Positions 23,342 through 32,043 of a DNA stretch of 64,000 bases are shown one piece after another. Position numbers and translations under genes: made by a program. Numbering within the stretch: position 1 is the first letter of the stretch; every line of letters starts with the position of its first letter. This DNA is from Bog-473 sp963781955 (GTDB lineage: Bacteria > Actinomycetota > Acidimicrobiia > Acidimicrobiales > RAAP-2), in assembly GCA_963781955.1 (NCBI GenBank), contig CAWAHU010000003.1, positions 372,001 to 436,000 on the forward strand, given 5' to 3'. The notes beneath the pieces were generated by a model. It saw only the letters and a list, made by a program, of their open reading frames with translations. It ran no database searches and was not told the DNA's origin.

Positions 23342-24061
23342 TCACGGGGACTCCCCGTCACGGTCGTCGCGCCCGAAGCGGGGACGACCCAGCCACACCG
23401 CGAGGACGCCCAACACCACGGCGGCCGCCGCCAAGATGAGCGCGGCGACAGCCAGCGTGTTCGAACCGGACGAGACGGCGCCCGTGCTCGTGGCCGTGGC
23501 AACACCGGCCGTGGTGGTGGTCGTCCCTGCGTCACCCACGGCCGTCAAGGTCACGGTCGGCGCCGGGTGCTCGGGGTTCGGCACCGACTTGCTCGGCACC
23601 TCGATCCATGAGACGACCGTGCCGTCGCTGTAGGTCTGGATCGCCTTGAACACGAGCTCCGTCGTACTGGACGGGATCCCCTGGGCCAAGGCGCTGAACT
23701 CGCCGAACTGGCCCACGGGGATCATGCTCCCCGACCAGTCGATCTCGCTCGTCGTGGTGGTGAAGGTGCCGTCGTCGGTCGTCACGGGCTTGGGCAACGG
23801 CGACTTCACCACTGTCACCTGCCACCCTGATCCCGCCTCGGGGTTGACCAGCACGATCGGGTGGGCCAGCGGGAATTGGACCTTCAGGCCGGTCGTGGCG
23901 GCGGTCGTCGACTCGTTGGGGACTCGGAAGGTCAGGATGACGTCGCTGGTCCCCTGGGGGATGCTCGACGGGCTGACCGTCACGTGGGCCGCCACCACCG
24001 TTGCGTCGACCGCGACCAACGCGAGCGCGCAGACGGCCGCCACGGACAGTCTCCTCATCAT
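23342..24061 (-). CDS. ycnI: YcnI-family (DUF1775) copper-binding membrane-anchored protein
   Basis: A 239-residue exported protein. Signal peptide 1-24 ends at VVAAHVTVSPSS, leaving an N-terminal His as in Bacillus YcnI, where that His, with an acidic residue, forms a copper mono-histidine brace. The DUF1775 domain covers about 25-155, with EAGSGWQVTVV and VGQFGEFSALAQGIP typical of the family. A Thr-rich linker and one C-terminal helix (about 205-226) anchor it to the membrane. GGAGG lies five bases before ATG 24061; the long upstream open frame is rejected. It is the distal gene of a copper cluster with CopCD. Confidence 0.9.
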   Translation of the reverse strand: MMRRLSVAAVCALALVAVDATVVAAHVTVSPSSIPQGTSDVILTFRVPNESTTAATTGLKVQFPLAHPIVLVNPEAGSGWQVTVVKSPLPKPVTTDDGTFTTTTSEIDWSGSMIPVGQFGEFSALAQGIPSSTTELVFKAIQTYSDGTVVSWIEVPSKSVPNPEHPAPTVTLTAVGDAGTTTTTAGVATATSTGAVSSGSNTLAVAALILAAAAVVLGVLAVWLGRPRFGRDDRDGESP

Positions 24062-24126
24062 GTGAACCTCCTCCGCCCCGGGGCGGCTCTGCGTTGCGGA
24101 ACCCGTTTCGTCACTGCACGGTGCCG

Positions 24127-26019
24127 TCACTGCACGGTGTCGACGAAGCTGACGTCCGGCTGGCTGAACTCCGAGACCCTGACCTGCAGCACGATCTGCC
24201 AGGTACCCACGACCGGGGGGTTCGCGCTGTCGGCCAGGACGAAGCGGCCCACGCCGACCTTGTGCATGTCCTCCTCGATCGGCCCCACGTTCTGCGCCGG
24301 CAGGACCAGGTAGATCGAGACGCTCTGGGCCAGGTCCGCCGGCGCACCCGACGCATCGGTGAACTGCACCGTCCAGTCGTTCACCAGCGCCTGGTTGGGA
24401 CTGATACGCAGCGTCACGTGCCCACCCTCGAGGGGCTGGGTCTGGTGGAACGGGACGGGCGGCGGGACGCTGGCCCCGTTGCTCGGGGTCCCGTTGGCCA
24501 GCACGGCGGTCACGCCGAGAACGGCGACCATCCCGAGGGCCTCGAGGCGCACCGTCCCGAGCATGCGGCGCCATCCCCAGGCCACGACCGAGCTCCGGTC
24601 CGTCTCCGCCGCGGCGAGCAACCCGGGAACGAGCAGGAAGCGGTTGTAGGCGGCCAGGAAAAGGAGGAGCCCGACCAGAGCCAGCTTGACCAGCAGGAGC
24701 TGGCCGTACCCCGTCTCGAACAGGTTGGCCACCGACCCCACCTCGGCCACGGCCAGCGCCGTCCCGGCGACGACGATCCCGGCGAACGAGATCCCGGCCA
24801 TGGTCGAGAACCGGCCGACGATCCGGGCCGTGTCGCCCAGCCACGCCCCCTCGCCGTTGCGTTCGGGCCGGTCGCCCCCGTCATCGCGGGCACTGTCAGC
24901 GCCGCCGGCGCCTCCGCCGCCCAGGACGCGGCTCGTGGCCGGCCGCTCCAACAGCGCGCTGCGGGTGCCGCCGCCGGCCACGCGGGTCCCGCCGGCGCCC
25001 TCGCTCGCACCCGCCGCGGCCACGGGCACCTCGGAGGTCCGCTCGGTACCATCGGCGCGCCGCTCCTCCCGGGCGGCCCGGCTGCGGCGGCGCAACACGC
25101 TGACCAGCCCCACCAGGCCGCCGGCCCACATGGCGGCGAAGACGACGTGCACGACGTCGGCCGGAATGCTCAGCCAGCGCTCCCGCGACACGACGGCATG
25201 TCCGAACAGCACGAAGGCGCCGGCGGCGACCAGCAGGCCGTAGAAGGCGGCGACCTGCCGCGCCACGGCGGCGCGCGGGTGGAACGAGGCCAGGCAGAGC
25301 GCCAAGCCGGCCAGCTGGGCCAGGCATTGCTGCCCGAACCTCCCACCGAAGGCCTGCCGGTCGACCGACCAGTGGCCCAACGCACCGGGGCCACCCCCGA
25401 CCAGGTCCGCCTGGGCGGCCCCGGTGATCAGCAGGCCGAGCAGGCCGACGGCGGCGGCCGCGTAGGCCCAGCGCCGGAGCCGGCGCCGCTCGGGTCCCCC
25501 ACGCAGGACGAAGGCCACGAAGAAGGCCAGGCCGCTCGCCACCAGGACCCCCAGGTAGGTCAGGAACTGGCCGAAGTCGTCGACCCGGCTGGCCACCGTC
25601 GTCCGGGGGCGGGCGAGGGTGGCGATCGACCCGGCCGTGGCGGAGACGTGGCCGACCAGGAACACGATGCCCCCGCTCACGACGTGCCCGTCGACCGAGG
25701 TCACGGTGTAGTCGGCCACGTAGGCGCCCGGTCCGAGCGAGGCGGGCAGGACGGCCTGCAGGACGGCTGGTGCCGGGTGCTGAGAGGCGATCTGCACGGG
25801 CTGGGCGCTCGAGTCGAGCACGACGAGGCCACCGTTGTCCGGCTGGACGGGCTGGTCGAAGTCGACCGTGACCGTGCGCGGTGCGCTGGCGAGGTGGGAG
25901 CCCTGGGCGGGCGAGGACGAGGTCACCGCCGCGTGAGCCGAGGCCGGGGCGGCCCACGCCCCCAGGGCGAGGCACGCCAGCACGCCTGACGCGGCCAGCC
26001 GCCGGAGCGCCGGGGTCAT
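24127..26019 (-). CDS. CopC-CopD fusion copper transport protein
   Basis: A 630-residue protein. After a signal peptide (1-28) the mature chain starts AHAAVTSSSPAQGS, the copper-binding His of CopC, and residues 29-125 form the CopC domain (VDGHVVSGG near its end). Residues 150-510 contain about eight membrane helices of a CopD-type permease, broken by a Gly/Arg/Ala-rich cytoplasmic loop (about 325-400). The C-terminal 110 residues form a soluble YtkA-like extracytoplasmic domain. Together they would bind copper outside and bring it into the cell for cuproenzymes. YcnI lies directly downstream. Confidence 0.9.
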   Translation of the reverse strand: MTPALRRLAASGVLACLALGAWAAPASAHAAVTSSSPAQGSHLASAPRTVTVDFDQPVQPDNGGLVVLDSSAQPVQIASQHPAPAVLQAVLPASLGPGAYVADYTVTSVDGHVVSGGIVFLVGHVSATAGSIATLARPRTTVASRVDDFGQFLTYLGVLVASGLAFFVAFVLRGGPERRRLRRWAYAAAAVGLLGLLITGAAQADLVGGGPGALGHWSVDRQAFGGRFGQQCLAQLAGLALCLASFHPRAAVARQVAAFYGLLVAAGAFVLFGHAVVSRERWLSIPADVVHVVFAAMWAGGLVGLVSVLRRRSRAAREERRADGTERTSEVPVAAAGASEGAGGTRVAGGGTRSALLERPATSRVLGGGGAGGADSARDDGGDRPERNGEGAWLGDTARIVGRFSTMAGISFAGIVVAGTALAVAEVGSVANLFETGYGQLLLVKLALVGLLLFLAAYNRFLLVPGLLAAAETDRSSVVAWGWRRMLGTVRLEALGMVAVLGVTAVLANGTPSNGASVPPPVPFHQTQPLEGGHVTLRISPNQALVNDWTVQFTDASGAPADLAQSVSIYLVLPAQNVGPIEEDMHKVGVGRFVLADSANPPVVGTWQIVLQVRVSEFSQPDVSFVDTVQ

Positions 26020-26146
26020 GCTGCCACCCTCATCGATCGCTCCCCCCGGTCGTGTCGGCGTCCAGCCGTCCGTCGTGTCGGTGTCGGGCCGCGCCCCGGC
26101 CGCGGCCGGCCCGACGCCGTGGTCGGACTGCCGCCGGCAGCCGTGG

Positions 26147-27442
26147 TCAGGACTGCCGCGTGCAGAACCCGACGGCGTCGGTCAGGTCGGTGTTCCCCGG
26201 ACAGTAGACGTGCAGGTTGTCGTGCGAGAAGACGCCCTGGGGACTCTCCCAACCGGGTACCACCCAGGCGTGAACCATCCAGATCGTCTTCTTCATGAAC
26301 GTGCCGTGCACGTCGGTGCACTGTTGGGGCGTGATGCTCTGGTCGGCCGCGAAGGGCACCGCGATCTGGCCTCCCTTGAACTCCACGCAGACGTTGGAGT
26401 GGCGGTGCCAGTGGTCGTTCGGGCCGATGAACCCCGAGGGCACCTGGTCGGTCAGCGATTCGTACATGATGCCCACCACCGGGTCGTTGTCGGCCGTGCC
26501 GGCGTAGATCCACGACGCCGGGTAGAGCGCGTTGACCGAACCGTCGGAGTTGATCCCCTTGAAGCCGGCGGGGTTGATCATCTGGTAGTGCGCCCCGACG
26601 CCCGGCGCCATGCCGCCGGCCAGGATCATCCCGGCCGCCTTGGCCGAGGCCACCGTCGGGTAGCGCAGGGCGGCCGAGCGGGCCTCGGCCAGCTGCACGG
26701 TGAGGACGGCCTGGTCCTGGGGGTCGAGCGGGACCCACTTGGCCAGCTCGGACTTCTCGGTGTCGTTGCCGGCGATCGTGCTCTGGAAGGTCTTGGAGTT
26801 CTCGCCGGGCACCTTGACCGTCCCGGCCAGCGCCAGCGCGGCCGAAGCCCCGCCGGCCGGGGTGGACGGCTTGGCCGAGGGCACGGCAAGGGCATCGGTC
26901 GTTGCGAACAACCCGCCGATGGCCAAGGCGGCCACGGCCACGGGCACCACCGAGCCGAGCACCGAGGTGGCCGAGGACCAGCCGGTCCCGAGGTCCGGGT
27001 GCAGGGCGAGGGCCACCGCCACCACCACGGCCAGCAGCGAGATGGCCACTCCGATGGCCGCCGTCGCCACCGACACCGCCCCCGGCCCCTCGACGGCGGG
27101 CCAGAACAGGCCGACCCCGATGTTCACGGCCGCGGCAATCCAGAAGCGGGCGCGCGAGGGCCGGACCAGGGCGCCCACGGCGCAGGCCACCTGGACCAGC
27201 GCCGCGAGCACCCCCACCGTGGCCCGGGCCCCGTGCAGGTGGCCCGAGGACATGGCGAAGAGCAGGACGGCGGAGCTGCCCAGGGTCACCGCGAGCAGGA
27301 CGTGCAGCGGGCGGGTGGTCCCCGAGGGCACCGCGCCGCTTGGACGGGCCGATGGACGGGCCGACTCGGCTGGCGGGTCGCCGCCGGGTCGCTCCCCCTC
27401 GGACGGGAACGCGGCGTCGACGCGCTCGATGAGGTCGGTCAT
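26147..27442 (-). CDS. Uncharacterised membrane protein with a His/Cys-rich C-terminal domain
   Basis: A 431-residue protein I do not recognise. Residues 1-43 are polar, then four or five membrane helices fill about 45-190. A Ser/Pro/Ala linker leads to a soluble domain (about 215-431), predicted outside. That domain holds HWHRHSNVCVEF, CTDVHGTFMKK and the closing region MVHAWVVPGWESP ... FSHDNLHVYC ... CTRQS: at least seven His and four Cys, a likely metal or disulfide site. It is first in line of the copper cluster (128 bp before copCD, same strand), so copper sensing, binding or reduction is plausible but unproven. Confidence 0.75.
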   Translation of the reverse strand: MTDLIERVDAAFPSEGERPGGDPPAESARPSARPSGAVPSGTTRPLHVLLAVTLGSSAVLLFAMSSGHLHGARATVGVLAALVQVACAVGALVRPSRARFWIAAAVNIGVGLFWPAVEGPGAVSVATAAIGVAISLLAVVVAVALALHPDLGTGWSSATSVLGSVVPVAVAALAIGGLFATTDALAVPSAKPSTPAGGASAALALAGTVKVPGENSKTFQSTIAGNDTEKSELAKWVPLDPQDQAVLTVQLAEARSAALRYPTVASAKAAGMILAGGMAPGVGAHYQMINPAGFKGINSDGSVNALYPASWIYAGTADNDPVVGIMYESLTDQVPSGFIGPNDHWHRHSNVCVEFKGGQIAVPFAADQSITPQQCTDVHGTFMKKTIWMVHAWVVPGWESPQGVFSHDNLHVYCPGNTDLTDAVGFCTRQS

Positions 27443-27529
27443 GGTGTCACCCTCCCCGCGCCGACCTCCCCCGCCGACGACCGGACAACCGTACTCCGGG
27501 ACGCCCGTCGGTGACGAGCGCGGCGATCC

Positions 27530-28315
27530 CTACAGCGGCGTCACGTAGGCGGCGGAGATCCCTCCGTCGACCAGGAAGGTGGAAGCGGTGACGAACGAGG
27601 CGTCGTCTGAGGCCAAGAAGGCGGCGGCGGCCGCGATCTCGGTGGCCTCGCCGAAGCGGCCCATCGGGATGTGCACGAGCCGGCGGGCCGCCCGCTCGGG
27701 GTCCTTGGCGAAGAGCTCCTCGAGCAGCGGCGTGTTGACCGGCCCCGGGCAGAGCGCGTTCACCCGCACGCCTTGGCGCGCGAACTGCACGCCGAGCTCG
27801 CGGGAGAGGGCGAGCACGCCACCCTTGGAGGCCGTGTAGCTGATCTGGCTGGTCGCGGCACCGAGCACGGCCACGAACGACGCCGTGTTGATGATCGACC
27901 CCCTGCCCCGGGCCAGCATGTGCGGGAGCGTGTGCTTGCAGCACAGGTACACCGACGTCAGGTTCACCCGCTGCACCCGGTCCCAGGCCTCGATGCCCGT
28001 CTCGAGGATGGAGTCGTCGTCGGGCGGGCTGATGCCGGCGTTGTTGCAGCAGATGTCGAGGCCGCCCTCACGGGCGACCACCTCGTTGTACAGCCCTTCC
28101 ACCTCCTCCGAGGAGGTGACGTCGGCCTTGAGGAACAGGCCGCCGACGGCGGCCGCCGCGCCGCCGCCGGCCTCCTCGTCGAGGTCGACCACCACGACGG
28201 TGGCCCCCTCGGCGGCGAAGCGCTCACACATGGCGCGGCCGATGCCGCTCGCCCCTCCGGTGACGACGGCCACCCGGTCCACGAGCCGCCGGGCGTAGGG
28301 GGTGCTCTCGCTCAC
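27530..28315 (-). CDS. Short-chain dehydrogenase/reductase
   Basis: A 261-residue classical SDR. The cofactor loop is VTGGASGIGRA, followed by DLDEE (Asp after beta-2, favouring NAD over NADP), NNAGIS, the catalytic Ser in IINTASF, and YTASK with the Tyr/Lys pair. PGPVNTPLLEE and the C-terminal VDGGISAAYVTP are typical of FabG-like alcohol dehydrogenases. GTG 28315 follows a GAGGAGG site. It lies 67 bp upstream of the aldehyde dehydrogenase on the same strand, so an alcohol-aldehyde-acid route is likely. Substrate unknown. Confidence 0.9.
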   Translation of the reverse strand: MSESTPYARRLVDRVAVVTGGASGIGRAMCERFAAEGATVVVVDLDEEAGGGAAAAVGGLFLKADVTSSEEVEGLYNEVVAREGGLDICCNNAGISPPDDDSILETGIEAWDRVQRVNLTSVYLCCKHTLPHMLARGRGSIINTASFVAVLGAATSQISYTASKGGVLALSRELGVQFARQGVRVNALCPGPVNTPLLEELFAKDPERAARRLVHIPMGRFGEATEIAAAAAFLASDDASFVTASTFLVDGGISAAYVTPL

Positions 28316-28382
28316 TGTTCCCTCCTCGTGGGAATGGCTGTTCCGGACTTCTTCGGGGGCTGACTGACCCGTTCCGACCGGC

Positions 28383-29753
28383 CTAGTCGGAGCTGATGAA
28401 GACGTTCTTCACGTCGGTGAAGGCATCGAGGGCGTCGGGCCCCAGCTCGCGCCCGATGCCCGACTGCTTGACCCCGCCGAAGGGCGTCCAGTAGCGGACC
28501 GACGAGTGCGAGTTGACCGACAGCGTCCCTGTCTCGACGGCGCGGGCCACCCGGAGCGCCCGGCCGACGTCACGCGTCCACAGCGAGCCCGAGAGCCCAT
28601 AGGGGGTGTCGTTGGCCAGGCGCACGGCGTCGGCCTCGTCCTCGAAGGGGATGACCACCACCACCGGCCCGAAGATCTCCTCGACGGCGGCCCGGTCGGA
28701 CGGCGCCACCGGGGCGAGCACGGTCGGTGCGAACCAGTTGCCGGGGCCCTCGGGGCAGCTGCCCCGGACAGCCACAGGCGCCTCGTCGGGGACGAAGGAG
28801 GCCACGGTCTCGAGGTGCGACGGCGAGATCAACGGGCCCATCTCGGTCGATTCCTGCGTAGGGTCGCCCACCACGACGCCCCGGACGGCCGGTTCGAGGA
28901 GCTCGAGGAAGCGGTCGTAGACGCGGTGCTCGACCAGGATCCGCGACCGGGCGCAGCAGTCCTGCCCGGCATTGTCGAACACCCCGAAAGGCGCCCGCAC
29001 CGCGGCCAGCTCGAGGTCAGCGTCGGCGAAGACGACGTTGGCGCTCTTGCCCCCGAGCTCGAGCGTGACCCGCTTGATCTGCCGGGCGCACCCGGCCATG
29101 ACGGCCTGGCCGACCTCGGTGGAGCCGGTGAAGCAGATCTTGCGCACGGCCGGGTGCTCGATGAACCGCTCCCCCACCACGCTGCCCTTGCCGGGCACCA
29201 CCTGGAGCACGTCGGCTGGGAGTCCGGCCTCGAGGGCCAGCTCGCCGATGCGCAGCGCGCTGAGCGGCGTGAGCTCGGCCGGCTTGAGCACGACCGTGTT
29301 GCCCGCGGCCAGCGCCGGCGCGAACCCCCAGCCGGCGATGGCCATGGGGAAGTTCCAGGGCACGATGACGCCGACCACTCCGAGCGGCTCGTGGAAGGTG
29401 ACGTCGAGGCCGCCGGGCACCGGGATCTGCCGGCCACACAGGCGTTCGGGGGCCGCGGCGAAGTACTCGATCACGTCGCGCACGTTGCCCGCCTCCCAGC
29501 GGGCATTGCCGATGACGTGGCCGGCATTGGCCACCTCGAGCCCGGCCAGCTCCTCGAGGTGGGCGTCCACCGCCGCGGCGAAGCGGCGCAGCAGGCGCGC
29601 CCGATCGCCCGGGGCGACGGCGCGCCAGGACTCGAAGGCGCCGGCGGCCCGCCCGATGGCGGCGTCGGTGTCCTCGGCGCTCGTCCCCTCGACGGTCCTG
29701 ATGACCACCCCGGTGGCCGGGTTGCGGACGTCCACGGAGGCATCATGGCCCAT
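28383..29753 (-). CDS. NAD(P)-dependent aldehyde dehydrogenase
   Basis: A 456-residue ALDH. Rossmann and catalytic features are VPWNFPMAIAGWGFAPALAAGN (the usual PWNFP motif), FTGSTEVGQAV, the general base Glu232 in LELGGKS and the nucleophile Cys266/267 in NAGQDCCARS. GPVVVVIPFEDE and GGVKQSGIGRELG complete the fold. The start at ATG 29753 gives the normal family length; the very long open frame upstream is shadow of the divergent acyl-CoA synthetase. Divergent pairing suggests aldehyde to acid to acyl-CoA conversion. Confidence 0.95.
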   Translation of the reverse strand: MGHDASVDVRNPATGVVIRTVEGTSAEDTDAAIGRAAGAFESWRAVAPGDRARLLRRFAAAVDAHLEELAGLEVANAGHVIGNARWEAGNVRDVIEYFAAAPERLCGRQIPVPGGLDVTFHEPLGVVGVIVPWNFPMAIAGWGFAPALAAGNTVVLKPAELTPLSALRIGELALEAGLPADVLQVVPGKGSVVGERFIEHPAVRKICFTGSTEVGQAVMAGCARQIKRVTLELGGKSANVVFADADLELAAVRAPFGVFDNAGQDCCARSRILVEHRVYDRFLELLEPAVRGVVVGDPTQESTEMGPLISPSHLETVASFVPDEAPVAVRGSCPEGPGNWFAPTVLAPVAPSDRAAVEEIFGPVVVVIPFEDEADAVRLANDTPYGLSGSLWTRDVGRALRVARAVETGTLSVNSHSSVRYWTPFGGVKQSGIGRELGPDALDAFTDVKNVFISSD

Positions 29754-29796
29754 GGCGCGACGCCGGCGGGAACCGGGCCCGTGCGGTGCGTGCCGG

Positions 29797-29802
29797 TACA
29801 GT
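29797..29802 (+). promoter_or_regulatory. Leaderless -10 box of the acyl-CoA synthetase
   Basis: TACAGT is eight bases before GTG 29811, with no Shine-Dalgarno sequence between. Confidence 0.5.
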
Positions 29803-29810
29803 GCGGAACC

Positions 29811-31487
29811 GTGCCCGGACCCGCCGACGCGCCCACCACCCAGTTCAACCTGGCCAAGGCCTTCGGCGTCCTCGTCGAGTCCCTGGCCGACCGCGAGGCC
29901 GTCGTCTGGCGCGACCGCCGGCTCACCTACGGCCAGGTGGCGGGGCGCTCGAAGCGCCTCGCCGCCTACCTGCACGACAAGGGGCTGGGGGCGCACCGCG
30001 AGCGGTACGAGCTGCACGGCTGGGAGTCGGGCCAGGACCACCTGGCCCTGGCCCTCTACAACGGCAACGAGTACCTCGAGGGCATGTTGGGCTCCTATGG
30101 GGCCCGGGTCGCCCCGTTCAACGTCAATTACCGCTACGTGGGCGAGGAGCTGCGCTACCTGCTCAACGACGCCAGGCCCCGGGGCCTGATCCTGCACTCG
30201 ATCCTCGCCCCCACGTTCGCCGAGGTGCTCCCGACCCTCGACTCGCCTCCCGACGTGGTGCTCCAGGTGGCCGACGAGTCGGGGCACCACCTCCTCCCCG
30301 GGGCGGAGTGGTACGAGGAGGCATTGGCCGCCTCCTCGCCGGATGGCGCGCCGGTCGACCCCTCGCCCGACGACCTCTACATCCTCTACACCGGCGGCAC
30401 GACGGGCATGCCCAAGGGTGTGCTGTGGCGCCAGCACGACATCTTCATGGCGGCCATGGGCGGGCGGAAGGTGGGCACCTGGGAGATCCTCACCAGCTAC
30501 GAGGGCCTGACCGAGCGCCTTTCCGAGTCGATGCCGCTGCGCATCATGATCCTGCCGCCGCTCATGCACGGCGCGGCGCAGTGGGCGGCCTTCATGATGT
30601 GGGCCCAGGGCTGCACGCTCATCTTCCCCGACGAGGTCCACCACGTCGACCCCGACGACGTCTGGACGGTCGTCGAGAAGGAGAAGGCCAACACGATGAC
30701 GCTGGTGGGCGACGCCGTGCTGCGCCCGCTGCTGACCCAGCTCGACCGGAAGGACTACGACCTCTCCAGCTTCTTCGCCGTGGGCAACGGCGGGGCCCCC
30801 CTGACCCCGGCCGTGCGGGCCATGGCGCTCGAGCGCCTGCCCAACCTGGTCATCTCCGACTCGGCGGGCTCGTCGGAGACCGGCGCGCAGATGCACGCCA
30901 CCTCGGTCGACGGCACCGCGGTGGGGTCGTTCCTCCCCGGGCCGGGCACGGTCGTGGTGGACGAGACCTTCACGAGCGTGCTCGAGCCGGGGCACGAGGG
31001 CAACGGGTGGCTGGCCCAGACCGGCAACGTGCCCCTCGGGTATCTCGGCGACCCCGACAAGACGGCGCGCACCTTCCCGGTGATCGACGGCATCCGCTAC
31101 TCCATCCCCGGTGACCGGGCCCGCTATCTGGCCGGCGGTGAGGTCCAGCTGCTCGGCCGCGACTCGGTCACCATCAACTCGGGCGGCGAGAAGATCTTCG
31201 TCGAGGAGGTGGAGCGGGCCATCGCCGGGCACCCGGCCGTCCACGACGTGGTGGTGACCGGGCGGCCGTCGGAGCGTTGGGGGTCCGAGGTGGTGGCGGT
31301 GGTGCAGCTGGCCGAGGGGGCGCAGGCCGACCAGGCCTCCATCCGCGAGCACGCCTCGGCGCACATCGCCCGCTACAAGCTGCCCAAGGAGGTCGTGTTC
31401 GTGGACAAGGTCCAGCGCTCGCCCTCGGGCAAGGCCGACTACCGCTGGGCGGCCGAGACCGCGGTCAAGAGCGGCGCAGGGGACTGA
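29811..31487 (+). CDS. Acyl-CoA synthetase (AMP-forming)
   Basis: A 558-residue ANL-superfamily ligase that activates a carboxylic acid to acyl-AMP and then acyl-CoA. The P-loop-like motif is YILYTGGTTGMPKGVLW (about residues 188-204). SDSAGSSETGAQ is the adenine-site region, YSIPGDRAR and INSGGEKIFVEEVE bracket the hinge, and the catalytic Lys of the C-terminal domain is in SPSGKADYRW. Fatty or steroid-side-chain acids are likely substrates given family and neighbours. GTG 29811 is set by the leaderless promoter and by the family N-terminus. Confidence 0.94.
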   Translation: MPGPADAPTTQFNLAKAFGVLVESLADREAVVWRDRRLTYGQVAGRSKRLAAYLHDKGLGAHRERYELHGWESGQDHLALALYNGNEYLEGMLGSYGARVAPFNVNYRYVGEELRYLLNDARPRGLILHSILAPTFAEVLPTLDSPPDVVLQVADESGHHLLPGAEWYEEALAASSPDGAPVDPSPDDLYILYTGGTTGMPKGVLWRQHDIFMAAMGGRKVGTWEILTSYEGLTERLSESMPLRIMILPPLMHGAAQWAAFMMWAQGCTLIFPDEVHHVDPDDVWTVVEKEKANTMTLVGDAVLRPLLTQLDRKDYDLSSFFAVGNGGAPLTPAVRAMALERLPNLVISDSAGSSETGAQMHATSVDGTAVGSFLPGPGTVVVDETFTSVLEPGHEGNGWLAQTGNVPLGYLGDPDKTARTFPVIDGIRYSIPGDRARYLAGGEVQLLGRDSVTINSGGEKIFVEEVERAIAGHPAVHDVVVTGRPSERWGSEVVAVVQLAEGAQADQASIREHASAHIARYKLPKEVVFVDKVQRSPSGKADYRWAAETAVKSGAGD

Positions 31488-31491
31488 CCAC

Positions 31492-32043
31492 GTGGTCCGG
31501 ACGGACCGGCTGGTGTTGCGACCCCTCACCGATGCCGACCGGGCGCCGCTGGCCGACCTGAACACCCATCCTCTGGTGGCCGAGTCCCTGGGCGGGGTGG
31601 CCACGCGGGGGGAGAGCGACGCCATGATCGATCGCTACTCCGCCGAGCTCGCCCGCGAGGGATGGAGCTTCTGGGCCCTCGCGTTGCCGGGCGGACCGGC
31701 GTTCATCGGGATGGTGGGCCTGCACCGCGTGCCCGAGTGGATCCCGTGCGCCCCGGCGGTCGAGGTCGGGTGGCGGCTCCACCCAGACCACTGGGGCCAC
31801 GGCTACGCCACCGAGGCGGCCGCGGCATCTCTGCGCGTCGGCTTCGAGGCGGGCGTCCCCGAGATCGTGGCCTACACCACGACGCGCAACGCCCGGTCGC
31901 AGGCGGTCATGGAGAGACTCGGCATGGTGCGCGACGCGACCGGGGACTTCGACCACCCCTCGCTGCCCGAGGGCAGCCCGCTGCGACGCCACGTTCTCTA
32001 CCGGATCACCCCGTCACAGCTGCGGCCTACGGTGGCGCCGTGA
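31492..32043 (+). CDS. GNAT-family N-acetyltransferase (RimJ/RimL type)
   Basis: A 183-residue acetyltransferase beginning with the usual TDRLVLRPLTDAD strand. Acetyl-CoA contacts are in EVGWRLHPDHWGHGYATEAAAA (the R/Q-x-x-G-x-G/A loop) and TTTRNARSQAVMERLGM is the C-terminal signature of the RimJ/L-like branch. It follows the acyl-CoA synthetase by four bases and overlaps the tag start (GTGA), so the three genes are probably one transcript. Target unknown. Confidence 0.92.
   Translation: MVRTDRLVLRPLTDADRAPLADLNTHPLVAESLGGVATRGESDAMIDRYSAELAREGWSFWALALPGGPAFIGMVGLHRVPEWIPCAPAVEVGWRLHPDHWGHGYATEAAAASLRVGFEAGVPEIVAYTTTRNARSQAVMERLGMVRDATGDFDHPSLPEGSPLRRHVLYRITPSQLRPTVAP

Noticed and set aside
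22931..23633. Two plus-strand frames and one minus-strand frame in the 625-bp gap
   Set aside because: They cross several hairpins, have no ribosome site or recognisable domain, and run into the ycnI gene or out of it antisense.
24062..24844. N-terminal extension of the YcnI frame
   Set aside because: It is an out-of-frame reading of the CopCD gene; signal peptide and ribosome site fix the start at 24061.
28506..29810. Long N-terminal extension of the acyl-CoA synthetase frame
   Set aside because: It overlaps the whole aldehyde dehydrogenase antisense; family length and the TACAGT box place the start at 29811.
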